Source: CAIUMH01 sp963758555
Lineage (GTDB): Bacteria; Actinomycetota; Acidimicrobiia; Acidimicrobiales; RAAP-2
Direction: 5' to 3'
Length of the DNA: 64,000 bases
NCBI GenBank assembly: GCA_963758555.1
Contig: CAVWVW010000003.1
Location: 620,001-684,000, forward strand
The notes below the pieces were generated by a model that was not told the origin of the DNA, did not search any database, and saw only the letters and a program-made list of their open reading frames with translations. Position numbers and translations under genes: made by a program. The stretch's first letter is position 1, and every line of letters begins with the position of its first letter. This document shows positions 9,344 through 18,303 of this stretch, in pieces.

Positions 9344-10172
9344 ATGGCTGACCTTCCTGCACAGATCTCCGCGCTCTATGACGATGCTTCTTCGATCGAA
9401 GCCGGGGACACCGAGGCTGACGCCCTGGTCAGCCAGGCCATCGAGCTGCTGGACACGGGCCAAGAGCGCGTCGCGTACGTCGACGAGGCGACCGATGAGG
9501 TCGTGGTCAACGAGTGGCTCAAGCAAGCGATCCTGCTGCTGTTCCGCCTTCGCTCGATTGAGACCATCGAGGTGGGCCCCTTTGAGTTCGCCGACAAGCT
9601 CCCGCTCAAGCGGGGCCACAAGGCCGCCGGGGTGCGCGTGGTGCCCGGAGCGTCTGCTCGCTGGGGCTCGTACCTGGCGCCCGGTGCGGTGATGATGCCC
9701 AGCTACGTCAACATCGGTGCTCGGGTGGGGGAGCGCAGCATGGTCGACACCTGGGCCACCGTGGGCAGCTGCGCTCAGGTCGGAGCGGACGTCCACCTAG
9801 CAGGAGGCGTGGGCATCGGCGGCGTCCTCGAGCCGCCGAACGCGGTGCCCGTGATCATCGAGGACGAGGCGTTCATCGGCAGTCGCTGCATGGTGGTCGA
9901 AGGGGCGCGGTGTCGGCAAGGGAGCGGTGCTCGGAGCGGGAACGATCCTCAACCCTTCGATCCCGGTGATCGACGCGGACAGCGGTGAGGAGATCTCGCG
10001 TGGCCACGTGCCGGCCTGGAGCGTGGCGGTCGGCGCGTCTCGCCGCAAGGAGTTTCCCGGCGGTGAGTTCTTCCTGCCCTGCGTGCTGGTGCTCAAGCAC
10101 CTCACTGAAGGTGAGCGTCACGACAAGGCCCAGCTGAACGCGGTGCTGAGAGATCACGGGATCGCCACGTGA
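9344..10172 (+). CDS. dapD: Tetrahydrodipicolinate N-succinyltransferase (one apparent +1 frameshift near 9913)
   Basis: Left-handed beta-helix acyltransferase using succinyl-CoA in the succinylase lysine pathway. The N-terminal part carries the actinobacterial type DapD fold and hexapeptide-repeat sequence (GAVMMPSYVNIGARVGERSM). At about 9913 the frame goes wrong; removing one T after the CGG codon restores VGKGAVLGAGTILNPS and the remaining C-terminus to 10172. The reconstructed protein is about 275 aa. The gene starts 39 bases after dapC and overlaps the start of dapE. DapD is normally indispensable, which argues for a sequence error. Confidence 0.9.
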
Positions 10173-12340
10173 GCGACCTCGGCCTCTTGGCTGCAGAGCT
10201 GGTCTCGATCAGCTCGCCGAGCCGGGCCGAGGGTCCCCTTGCTGACCACGTCGAGCGGCTCTTGCGAGCAGGAGCGCACCTCGAGGTCCGACGCATCGGC
10301 GACAACGTGGTGGCCAGCACCACGGGTACGAACCAGCAGCGAGTGATCGTCGCCGGGCATCTCGACACGGTGGCGGGACAGCACGGTCCTGGCGTCATCA
10401 GCGAGGGCGTGGTGAGAGGGCTCGGCGCGGCGGACATGAAGGGCACCTTGGCCGTGATGATCACGCTGGCTCTCGAGCTCTCGTCGCTCCCGCGCGAGGT
10501 GACCTGGCTCTTCTACGCCAGAGAGGAGATCGCTCGCTCGGAGAGCGGTCTGCGCGAGCTGGCAGCCGTCGCCCCAGAGCTGCTGGACGCTGACGTCGCT
10601 CTCTTGGGAGAGCCGACGAGCGCCGCGGTCGAAGCCGGCTGCCAGGGGTCGCTCCGCCTGAGCGTGCACCTCGGTGGGGTGGCGGCGCACACCGCCCGAC
10701 CGTTCATGGGCGTCAACGCCGTTCGACGGCTGGCTCCTGTCCTCGAGGCAGTGGCCTCAGCCACGCCCAGGATCGTTGAGCTCGATGGCGTCACCTATCA
10801 CGAGCAGCTTGAGCCGGTCGGGATCGAAGGGGGGAGCGGGGCGAACGTGCTGCCCGACTCGGCGTCGCTGGTCATCAACTACCGCTTCGCACCAGATCGA
10901 AGCCTCGAAGACGCGGAGAGATGGGTCCGCTCCTTGATCGAGCCCCACTTGGATCGAAACGACGACACGATCACGGTCCTCGACGCAGCGCCGGGAGCGC
11001 TGCCCGGCCTGACGCATCCGGTGCTGGCGCGCTTGGTGGCGCTGAGCGACCGGCCGGTCTCGGCCAAGGTCGGCTGGACGGACGTCGCCACGTTCGCGGA
11101 GCGAGGGGTGCCCGCCGCCAACTTTGGCGCCGGCGATCCGAAGCTCGCTCACCATCCTGACGAGCGAGTCCAGCTCGACGAGCTCGAGCGGCTCTCGGCC
11201 GTCCTTCGCCAGCTGCTCGTCGGAAGGCCCCTAGGCACCTCGAGGGCCAGGGGGTCGACGGCACCGAGACCGAACCCTACGCTCACGGTGGTGCGAGTGA
11301 CGGCTGACCAGCGATCACAAGGCTCTCTCAGAAGATCGCTCGTCCTCGTCGTTGCGGGGCTCGGTGTGGCGGGAGCCACCGCCAGCGTGGTGGCGTGGAC
11401 TCGCCGGCGGCTCTTGACCGTGCGCGTGCTTCGGGCGTTCTTCTCTCGCAACGCTCGAGGCAGGAATCGTGGCCTTGAAGGTCGTGTGCCTGTCGAGGTC
11501 ACGAGCCAGCTTGATCTGGCCTACGGGTCCCATCCGGATGCCCGGCTCGACTGCTTCGCCCCAGCGTGGGTCGAGGGCACCGGTGCATCCCTCGGCACCG
11601 TCATCTGGATCCACGGCGGGGCCTGGATCGCGGGTGACAAGGCGCAGCTCACGAGCTACTTCAAGATCTTGGCCAGCCGGGGCTTCACCGTCATCGGCGT
11701 CAACTACCCGTTGGCACCAGTTGCTCGCTATCCCTCGCCGGTCGAGCACGTCGATGAGGCGCTCAGCTGGGTGGTGGCTCATGCTGAGAGCCTCCACGTC
11801 GACCCCGAGCGGCTTGTGCTGGCCGGTGACTCGGCTGGAGCGCAGCTGGCGGCACAGCTGACCGCCATGATCACTTCTCCCGACTACGCCACCGCCGTGG
11901 CCATCCACCCGACGATCCAGCCACGCCAGCTCCGAGGGGTCGTGCTGTTCTGCGGGATCTACGACGTGTCGCTCCTCGAGTTCACGGGTCGACGCTCGTG
12001 GTTCCTCAAGACCATCGTGTGGGCCTACTCGGGTGCCGATCGGATCGAGGGGCATCCGGCGGCGGAGATGATCTGCGTCCCACGATGGGTGACTGCTGCG
12101 TTCCCGAGGCCGTTCATCTCGGTTGGCAACGCTGATCTGCTGGTGGAGCACTCACGGGCGTTGGTCGATGCGCTGGGCGCCCACGGGGTGGAAGCCGACA
12201 CGCTGTTCTTCGCTGACGACCACCGACCGAGCCTCGGACACGAGTACCAGTTTGATGCGACCCTCGACGCCTTCGATGAGGCGCTCGAGCGGCTGGTGGG
12301 GTACCTCAGCGGCTGCGGCGCCGAGGTCCAGCGAGTCTGA
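10169..12340 (+). CDS. dapE: Succinyl-diaminopimelate desuccinylase, read through into a membrane-anchored alpha/beta hydrolase
   Basis: One 723 aa open frame with two enzymes. Residues 1-355 are an M20 DapE: metal ligands His64/Asp66 (GHLDTV), Asp89, catalytic Glu119-Glu120, and a GEPT segment. About residue 375 begins a second unit with a basic start (GTG at 11291, MRVTADQ), one membrane helix, and an esterase/lipase alpha/beta hydrolase with HGGAW oxyanion motif, GDSAGA nucleophile elbow (Ser about 554) and a C-terminal His. The linker (11230-11290) looks like intergenic DNA, and a stop lies one frame over at 11231, so this may be two genes joined by a small indel. Confidence 0.82.
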   Translation: MSDLGLLAAELVSISSPSRAEGPLADHVERLLRAGAHLEVRRIGDNVVASTTGTNQQRVIVAGHLDTVAGQHGPGVISEGVVRGLGAADMKGTLAVMITLALELSSLPREVTWLFYAREEIARSESGLRELAAVAPELLDADVALLGEPTSAAVEAGCQGSLRLSVHLGGVAAHTARPFMGVNAVRRLAPVLEAVASATPRIVELDGVTYHEQLEPVGIEGGSGANVLPDSASLVINYRFAPDRSLEDAERWVRSLIEPHLDRNDDTITVLDAAPGALPGLTHPVLARLVALSDRPVSAKVGWTDVATFAERGVPAANFGAGDPKLAHHPDERVQLDELERLSAVLRQLLVGRPLGTSRARGSTAPRPNPTLTVVRVTADQRSQGSLRRSLVLVVAGLGVAGATASVVAWTRRRLLTVRVLRAFFSRNARGRNRGLEGRVPVEVTSQLDLAYGSHPDARLDCFAPAWVEGTGASLGTVIWIHGGAWIAGDKAQLTSYFKILASRGFTVIGVNYPLAPVARYPSPVEHVDEALSWVVAHAESLHVDPERLVLAGDSAGAQLAAQLTAMITSPDYATAVAIHPTIQPRQLRGVVLFCGIYDVSLLEFTGRRSWFLKTIVWAYSGADRIEGHPAAEMICVPRWVTAAFPRPFISVGNADLLVEHSRALVDALGAHGVEADTLFFADDHRPSLGHEYQFDATLDAFDEALERLVGYLSGCGAEVQRV

Positions 12341-12369
12341 GGTCGAGTGAGCCTGAGGTCCAGCTCGCC

Positions 12370-12999
12370 CTAGAGCCGACGCAGGACCGAGATCACCTTG
12401 CCGAAGATGGTGACCTCGTCTGCGCTGAACTCAAGAGGTGCCATCGAGTCATTGGCGGGGATCAAGATGACCGAGGCCCCTTGGCGACGGAGCCGCTTGA
12501 CGGTCGCCTCCTCATCCGGGATGCCGGCCACCACGATGTCGCCATCTTCTGCCGTCGGTTGGTGCCGCACCACGACGTAGTCGCCGTCGAGGATGCCAGC
12601 GCCGATCATCGAGTCGCCTCGCACCTTGAGCATGAAGGTCTCACCCTTGCCGGTGAACTCCTCTGGCAGTGAGTAGAGGTCCTCGACGTTCTCTTGGGCG
12701 AGGACGCCCGTGCCCGCCGCGACCGTACCGACGAGAGGGACCGTTCGGGTCGGGAGCTTGGCGATAGCAGCGCCTGAGGCCGGATCGAAGCTGACGGTCA
12801 TGGCCCGAGGCTTGGTCGGGTCTCGCTGCAGGAACCCCTCCTTCTGGAGCACGGCGAGGTGGCTGTGCACGGTGGCCGACGAGGCGAGGCCCACCGCTTG
12901 GCCGATCTCGCGGACGGAAGGCGGATAGCCGCGCTCGCGCAGGCACGTTCCGATGAACTCAAGAATCTCCCGCCGTTTGTCGCTCAGGACCTCTGCCAT
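12370..12999 (-). CDS. lexA: LexA repressor
   Basis: 209 aa SOS repressor. The N-terminal winged helix (PPSVREIGQAVGLASSATVHSHL) binds operators. Autocleavage elements are complete: the Ala95-Gly96 scissile pair, Ser130 (RGDSM) and Lys168 (ATVKRL). It is divergent from a LysM protein. The 185-bp gap carries four LexA-box palindromes, so both genes should be LexA-controlled. Confidence 0.95.
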   Translation of the reverse strand: MAEVLSDKRREILEFIGTCLRERGYPPSVREIGQAVGLASSATVHSHLAVLQKEGFLQRDPTKPRAMTVSFDPASGAAIAKLPTRTVPLVGTVAAGTGVLAQENVEDLYSLPEEFTGKGETFMLKVRGDSMIGAGILDGDYVVVRHQPTAEDGDIVVAGIPDEEATVKRLRRQGASVILIPANDSMAPLEFSADEVTIFGKVISVLRRL

Positions 13000-13029
13000 G
13001 GTGACCCCTCTCTCGGCACCCGCAGTAGG

Positions 13030-13043
13030 CGAACACCCGTTTG
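13030..13043. promoter_or_regulatory. LexA (SOS) box 1, imperfect
   Basis: CGAACACCCGTTTG, one mismatch from the actinobacterial pattern CGAAC-N4-GTTCG. It is the box closest to the lexA start. Confidence 0.7.
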
Positions 13044-13073
13044 GTACAACTTACCTAGAACCAATACCGAAGG

Positions 13074-13087
13074 CAAACATCTGTTCG
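13074..13087. promoter_or_regulatory. LexA (SOS) box 2, imperfect
   Basis: CAAACATCTGTTCG, one mismatch in the left half-site. It lies in the middle of the lexA/LysM divergent region. Confidence 0.7.
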
Positions 13088-13102
13088 AAAAAGGACTTGA
13101 CT

Positions 13103-13116
13103 CGAACAGGTGTTCG
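13103..13116. promoter_or_regulatory. LexA (SOS) box 3, perfect palindrome arms
   Basis: CGAACAGGTGTTCG matches CGAAC-N4-GTTCG exactly. It precedes the LysM gene. Confidence 0.88.
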
Positions 13117-13130
13117 GTATTGAATGGTAG

Positions 13131-13144
13131 CGAACAGACGTTCG
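13131..13144. promoter_or_regulatory. LexA (SOS) box 4, perfect palindrome arms
   Basis: CGAACAGACGTTCG matches the consensus exactly. It is centred 28 bp from box 3 and about 40 bp upstream of the LysM ATG. Confidence 0.88.
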
Positions 13145-13184
13145 GTTGACAAGGTGCTCCGGGCGGCGAAGAGAAGGGTCAGCT

Positions 13185-13670
13185 ATGGCGATTGCACCGC
13201 TTCCCCAGGTAGAAGAGCTTGAGAGGTTTCGAGAGGCGACCACCAACTGGCCGACGCCGCACCTCAGGATCGTCGCTGACCCCAGAGATCGTGAGGCAGA
13301 GGCCTTCGCTCCCGCTCCTCGAACCTGGAAGACCGGTCGGGACGTCACGGAGCGCAGGCACGCTCGTGCGCTGGTCCAGCGCCGGCGCCGTCGTCTCGCA
13401 GCTGGTGTGGCGCTGGGGGTGGTCGTGGTGATGCTCGCACTGCCGCTCAGGGCTCTCGGCACCGTCACCGTCTCGGGTCAGCAGACCCCTGGCGGGACTC
13501 CTGCTGGCTTGATCGATGGCTCTGTCTACGTCGTCCAGTCGGGCGACACGCTCAGCTCGATCGCCCATCGGATCAATCCCGGCGCAGATCAGGGAGCTCT
13601 GGTGGCGAAGATGGCTCACGAGGTCGGCTCGAATGAGGTCGTGCCGGGAGAGCACGTCGTTCTCCCGTAG
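13185..13670 (+). CDS. SOS-controlled LysM membrane protein (ChiZ/Rv2719c-like position)
   Basis: 161 aa. An N-terminal cytoplasmic region of about 80 residues rich in charged residues leads into one membrane helix (ALGVVVVMLALPLRALG) and a C-terminal extracytoplasmic LysM domain (VYVVQSGDTLSSIAHRINP). ATG at 13185 follows a GAGAAGG ribosome site. Divergent from lexA with four LexA boxes and followed by nrdR, it occupies the place of the mycobacterial DNA-damage-induced division inhibitor/cell-wall protein ChiZ. A role in blocking division during SOS is inferred from that synteny. Confidence 0.8.
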   Translation: MAIAPLPQVEELERFREATTNWPTPHLRIVADPRDREAEAFAPAPRTWKTGRDVTERRHARALVQRRRRRLAAGVALGVVVVMLALPLRALGTVTVSGQQTPGGTPAGLIDGSVYVVQSGDTLSSIAHRINPGADQGALVAKMAHEVGSNEVVPGEHVVLP

Positions 13671-13699
13671 TTCCGGGGGACAGCCGGTATCGTGATGTT

Positions 13700-14170
13700 G
13701 TGCGATGCCCGTTCTGTGCTGCTGATGATGACAGGGTGGTCGACTCGCGCATGGCGGAGGAAGGTGCAGCGATCCGCCGTCGCCGAGAGTGCAGCTCGTG
13801 TTCGCAGCGCTTCACCACCTTCGAGCGGATAGAAGATCTCCCCTTGGTGGTCGAAAAGCGCTCGGGCGCCAAAGAGCCCTTTGACAGGGCGAAGGTGATC
13901 GGTGGCATCGTGGCCGCCTGCAAGAACCGCCCTGTGAGCGCGGCTGCGATCGAGGAGCTGGCGTCGGAGGTTGAAGACACCCTCCGCTCGCGCACGGAGA
14001 TCGTCACGACGCAAGACGTGGGCGTCGCCGTGCTTGAGGGTCTCAAGCATCTCGATGACGTGGCCTACCTTCGCTTCGCCAGCGTCTACAAGGGCTTTGA
14101 GGACGCGGGCGACTTCGAGCGCGAGGTGGGGCTCCTCATCAAATCCACCGAACCGAAGCGTCGATCGTGA
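13700..14170 (+). CDS. nrdR: Transcriptional repressor NrdR
   Basis: 156 aa regulator of ribonucleotide reductase genes. The N-terminal zinc ribbon has MRCPFC at the start and CSSC at about residues 31-34; an ATP-cone domain follows (VVEKRSGAKEPFDRAK). The GTG start gives the expected family N-terminus MRCPFC. The gene lies 29 bases after the LysM gene and overlaps the next start by four bases. Confidence 0.95.
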   Translation: MRCPFCAADDDRVVDSRMAEEGAAIRRRRECSSCSQRFTTFERIEDLPLVVEKRSGAKEPFDRAKVIGGIVAACKNRPVSAAAIEELASEVEDTLRSRTEIVTTQDVGVAVLEGLKHLDDVAYLRFASVYKGFEDAGDFEREVGLLIKSTEPKRRS

Positions 14171-14889
14171 CCGCGAGCTCCGCTCGACTCTTCAGCACGA
14201 CACCGCGCTGCGTGCTTGGTGTCTACGCCCATCCTGATGATGCTGACGTCGCCTGTGGCGGAGCTTTGGCCCGCTGGGCAGCTGAGGGCGCAGCAGCGCA
14301 CCTGGTCGTCCTCACCGATGGGGGCAAAGGCACGACCGATCCCTCCGCCGTGCCAGGTGAGCTCGCCGCCACGCGGCTCTCAGAGGTAGAGCGGGCTGCG
14401 AGGGCGCTGGGACTGGCTTCCGTGGTTCATCTGGCGATTCCCGACGGCGAGGTCCCTGAGCAGGCCGACCTCCTCGAAGCGCTGGTCAAGCTGATCCGAG
14501 AGCTCAAACCGCAGGTCGTGCTCGGCCATGACCCGACCGCGGTGTTCTTCGGGAACGTCTACGTGAACCATCGCGATCACCGCGCTGCGGGGTGGGCTCT
14601 GCTTGATGCGGTGGCGCCGGCGTGCGCGATGCCCCTCTACTTCCCCGACGGAGGCGCCGCTCACAGGGTCTCGCACGTGCTGCTCTCAGGCACGCTCGAG
14701 CCCGACACCTTCGTCGACATCACCGACTCGATCGACGCCAAGGTCGCCGCCGTGCGAGAGCACCAGAGCCAGCTCGACGACGATCCAGAGTGGGTGTCGA
14801 AGACCGTCCGGCGTCGAGCAGAGGATGACGGTCGGCTGGTGGGCGTTCGCTACGCGGAGGGCTTCCGGCACCTCGAACTCGATGGCTGA
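14167..14889 (+). CDS. PIG-L family deacetylase (LmbE-like)
   Basis: 240 aa zinc-dependent N-acetylglucosaminyl deacetylase-type fold. The metal site AHPDD is near residue 21, TDGGKG follows, and a histidine-rich VNHRDHR segment lies further on. The family includes MshB and Mca of mycothiol metabolism, but the substrate here cannot be told. The GTG start overlaps nrdR; the end overlaps the dinB ATG. Confidence 0.85.
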   Translation: MTASSARLFSTTPRCVLGVYAHPDDADVACGGALARWAAEGAAAHLVVLTDGGKGTTDPSAVPGELAATRLSEVERAARALGLASVVHLAIPDGEVPEQADLLEALVKLIRELKPQVVLGHDPTAVFFGNVYVNHRDHRAAGWALLDAVAPACAMPLYFPDGGAAHRVSHVLLSGTLEPDTFVDITDSIDAKVAAVREHQSQLDDDPEWVSKTVRRRAEDDGRLVGVRYAEGFRHLELDG

Positions 14890-16207
14890 CACGCTCCCGG
14901 GTCTCGATCGCTCTGCAGCGCTCCGTCCGGCGATCTTGCTCGTGGATATGGACTCGTTCTTCGCCTCGGTCGAGGTTCGCGCCGATCCGAGCTTGCGCGG
15001 ACTGCCCGTCCTCGTCGGCGGGAGTGCGCGCCGAGGCGTGGTGGCGTCGTGCAGCTATGAGGCTCGGCGCTTCGGGATCCACTCAGCCATGCCGATGGTC
15101 ACGGCACTGCGCCTGTGCCCTGCTGCCGTGGTGCTACCCGGCGATCTGTCCACCTACGCCCAGGTCAGCCGCCAAATCCATCGGATCTTTCGGGACGTGA
15201 CGCCCCTCGTCGAGCCGCTGGCCCTCGACGAGGCGTTCTTGGACGTCACCGGAGCCGTCGGGCTCCTGGGCACCCCTCGCCAGATAGCGCTCGACCTCCG
15301 AGCGACGATCAACGCCGAGCTTGCGCTCGATTGCGCCGTGGGGGTGGGTCCGTCGAAGACCGTCGCCAAGCTGGCGTCGAAGAGGGCGAAGCCCTCGATC
15401 ATCGACGGCCAGGTTGTGCCAGGGCCTGGTGTGGTCGTGATCATGCCCGACGAGGTGCGGGCCTTCCTCGATGAGCTCGACGTGCGGGCGCTCTTCGGGG
15501 TGGGTCCAGCTACGGCCACCACGCTCGAGCGGCTCGGCATCGAGCGAGTCGCTGAGCTCGCGCGCTTCGATCCTGAGCTCTTGGTCCGTCACCTGGGTCG
15601 CACCCAGGCCTACGGGTTGGTGGCGTTGGCGCGAGGCGAGGACGATCGTCCCGTGGTGCCCGATCAGGTGAGCAAGTCCATGGGGCACGAGGAGACCTTC
15701 GCCGAGGACGTGGCCGACGTCGGCGTCTTGGAGCAGCGACTCCGCCGCCAAGCCGTCGCAGTCTCGGGTGCGCTCCATGACGCGGGTCGGCGGGGGCGGA
15801 CCATCTCGGTCAAAGCGAAGGACGCGGCGTTCAAGGTCCGGACGCGCTCCCACACGCTTCGCCTGGCAATCGACGATCACGTGGCGATCTTTGAGGTCGC
15901 CCGAGCGCTTCTCGACGACCACGACGTCTCCGAGGGCATCCGCCTGCTCGGCCTCTCGGTGAGCAACCTCGAGGACGCCACCGAGCCGATCCAGCTGCTC
16001 TTGGACGTTGGCGACGACGACGAGCCAGACGTCAGGGCTGAGCAGCTTCAGCAAGAGCGAGCCGCCCTCGAAGAGGCCATCGATGAGATCAGGGCCCGCT
16101 TCGGCCGCCATGCGCTTGGCGCTGCGTCCTCACTCGAGCGCGAGGGACTTCGCGTCCCGTCTCAGCGTGACGTCCCCTTCGGGCCACGAGCCGAGGATCA
16201 GGGCTGA
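14882..16207 (+). CDS. dinB: DNA polymerase IV (Y family)
   Basis: 441 aa translesion polymerase. The palm begins LLVDMDSFFASVE and the second catalytic motif is LALDEAFLDVT. Helix-hairpin-helix (LFGVGPATATTLERLGI) and little-finger regions follow. ATG at 14882 overlaps the PIG-L stop. It lies in the same strand run as the SOS-controlled LysM gene, but no LexA box is evident immediately upstream. The 3' end overlaps the convergent DUF2332 gene by 10 bases. Confidence 0.93.
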   Translation: MADTLPGLDRSAALRPAILLVDMDSFFASVEVRADPSLRGLPVLVGGSARRGVVASCSYEARRFGIHSAMPMVTALRLCPAAVVLPGDLSTYAQVSRQIHRIFRDVTPLVEPLALDEAFLDVTGAVGLLGTPRQIALDLRATINAELALDCAVGVGPSKTVAKLASKRAKPSIIDGQVVPGPGVVVIMPDEVRAFLDELDVRALFGVGPATATTLERLGIERVAELARFDPELLVRHLGRTQAYGLVALARGEDDRPVVPDQVSKSMGHEETFAEDVADVGVLEQRLRRQAVAVSGALHDAGRRGRTISVKAKDAAFKVRTRSHTLRLAIDDHVAIFEVARALLDDHDVSEGIRLLGLSVSNLEDATEPIQLLLDVGDDDEPDVRAEQLQQERAALEEAIDEIRARFGRHALGAASSLEREGLRVPSQRDVPFGPRAEDQG

Positions 16208-17308
16208 GGAGCGAGCCAGGTGCCGTGGGGGTGGCATTGGGCGAGGACTCTGGCCGAACCGGGTGGCTCCTCGAGCACCAGGAGGCTTGAGCCCGGCATC
16301 CGATCCACGACCCGTGGAGGCTCGAGGCCAGGCACGTCACGGGGATGCTCGAGCCACAGCCACGACACCGCTCGCTCAGTAGCGAGCGAGCGGATGGCCG
16401 CTCGCAGGTTGGCTTGGTCCCCCACCGAGAGATAGGCCGCGACCCAAGAATGGAAGAGGACCACGCGCGCCTCGACGGGGGCTTGGTCAACGACGGCGCG
16501 GAGCGCCTCGATCACGTCGCCTTGCTCAAGGACGAGGGGTTCGGCTCTGGCTGCAGCCAGGGCGCGTCTGGTCCGCTCGAACCGCTCAAGGTCGTCGGGC
16601 CACTGGCAGGCGAGGAGCCAGAGCGCATCCTCATCGAGCGCTGCCGAGAGCGGAGCACGGTCCAGGCCGCGCCGCCAGCTGATCGCAGGCAGCTCGAGGT
16701 GCTGCGCGTCGCCTCGAAGCTCGCTGACCACCTGGACGCGCGCGCCCCGATCTCCCAGCTCGCTCGTGCCGATCGTCAAGTGGATCCGATCGACCAGCAG
16801 GTTGAGGCCGGCAGAGCAGCCGAGATCGATCAGCGCAACAGGCTCGTCATGAAGCGCGTGGATCTGGCTCAGCCCCCAGGCGAGCGGGGCGGTCCTCCCG
16901 ATCTCGTTCGTCTGGGTCGTCCTCGAGCGAACGAGGGACTCGACGCCCTCGTCGTGCTCAGCGAGGAAGTCCAGGAATGCCGCCACGCCGCCTTCTGGGA
17001 GCGGAGCGCTCTCAGGTGACTCGAGAGGGTCTCCGTCGAGACCGATGCGGGCCAGCCACGTCGTCGTCGGATACCACGAGGCCAAGGGCGAAGAGGGGTC
17101 GTCGAGGACGAGGCGGTGCACGGCAGCGAGCAAGAGGTTGGGCCGCTGCTGGCTCTCGGGAGCGCAGAGCAGAGGGGTGACGAGGCGATCGTCGTGGGCT
17201 GCTTGCTTGGCCAGCTGGTCATAGAGCGGGTGCGTGCCAGGTGCCGACGGCGCCGAGGAGCTCGGCCCAGTGTCGACGGATCGCGACCTTCTCAAGGTCG
17301 TGGGCCAT
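16198..17308 (-). CDS. DUF2332 family protein (one apparent +1 frameshift near 17240)
   Basis: About 370 aa. The main frame contains family-type segments: PLYDQLAKQ, RTTQTNEIGRTAPL, LIDLGCSAGLNLLVDR, which resembles a methyltransferase SAM-binding glycine motif, and a late VVLFHSWVAAYL. Function is unknown. The likely start is ATG at 17308 (MAHDLEKVAIRRHW), one frame over; a +1 shift joins it to the main frame. The start overlaps the stop of the sortase gene (ATGA-type coupling). Confidence 0.72.
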
Positions 17309-17309
17309 C

Positions 17310-18272
17310 TCAGTAGCCGGCGGGCAGGCTCGAGGAGAGGGCGTCGAAGAAGAAGAAGAGCGCTACCACGAAGGCCGGGATCGCAGGGCAGGAGCACGAG
17401 CCATCGACGGCGGAGGCGGCGAGAGAGGAGCCACGCGCCGAGCGCGATGGCCACGCAGAGCGCGCCCCAGCCGATGATGCCGAGCAGATCGGTCCCCGAG
17501 GAGCTCGGGCTCGATGCGGTCTTGGAAGGTGGCGTGGCTCACGGAGCCCGCTGTGCCGCGGGAGGGCGAGCGAGGCGACCGTCGAGGTCAGCGCCGCGTG
17601 CACCACGAGTCGCTGGGACGCAGAGAAGCGAGGATTGCAGGTCGTCAGGGTCAGCGTGGGCGTGGGCGTGGGCTTCAGCACGCTCGACGTCGGTTGGTTG
17701 GACGATCAGGCTCGGGGTGACCCGGTAGACGAAGGTGCCGCGCCCGGTGGCCAAGATGATCTTGTCGCCCGCGGCGAGCAGAGTCGAGGTTGTAGAAGGG
17801 ACGACCCCAGGTCGTCCGGTGCCCTGCGATGCCGACGTTGCCTTCCTCTCCCGGCAGCGGGGTGCCGAGGTAGTGGCCGGGACCCTTGGAGAGATCGTCT
17901 TCGCCGGTGCCCTCGACGACCACCTGGTTGAGGCCGATCTTCGGTATCTGGATCACGGCGACAGGCTCTCCTTCATCCCGGAGGGGAGATCGTGGGCACC
18001 GTCACGGGTGGCTTGGGTGGAGGGAGGGCCTTGGGCAGCAGCGAGGAGATCCCCGTGGGATCGATCTGGGCTCGAAGTGCGCTCTGGTGACGCTCTTGGA
18101 GGTAGGCGGTGCCAAAGATCTCGAACAGCACGAAGGCCAAGACGAGGCAGCCCACCACGATGAGCGCGGCGCCGAGTCGACCCGCGACCTTGAGGCGCTG
18201 TGCTCGAGCGGCGCACTTTTGCAGCTCGAGTGCGCGGAGGGCACAGGCGGCGGCGCAGACGGCGATCGTCAT
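17310..18272 (-). CDS. Sortase, class E-like with C-terminal membrane helices (about five frameshifts)
   Basis: Reconstructed from several frames. A basic N-terminus and one membrane helix (about nt 18150-18200) precede the sortase beta-barrel with IPKIGLNQVVVEG, the catalytic His in GHRTTWG and the Cys in TLTLTTCNPRFSA, followed by a conserved Arg. A Ser/Thr/Pro linker and two more hydrophobic segments end the protein, before a stop at 17310. Each switch of frame but one is +1. The enzyme would attach proteins to the cell wall; no sorting-signal substrate is seen in the window. Confidence 0.75.
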
Positions 18273-18303
18273 CGGCCTAGCTTGGCGTGACCTCATCGTG
18301 CCC

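Noticed and set aside
7844..9796. 650-codon antisense open frame across hflX-dapC-dapD
   Set aside because: Shadow of plus-strand genes; no ribosome site or domain.
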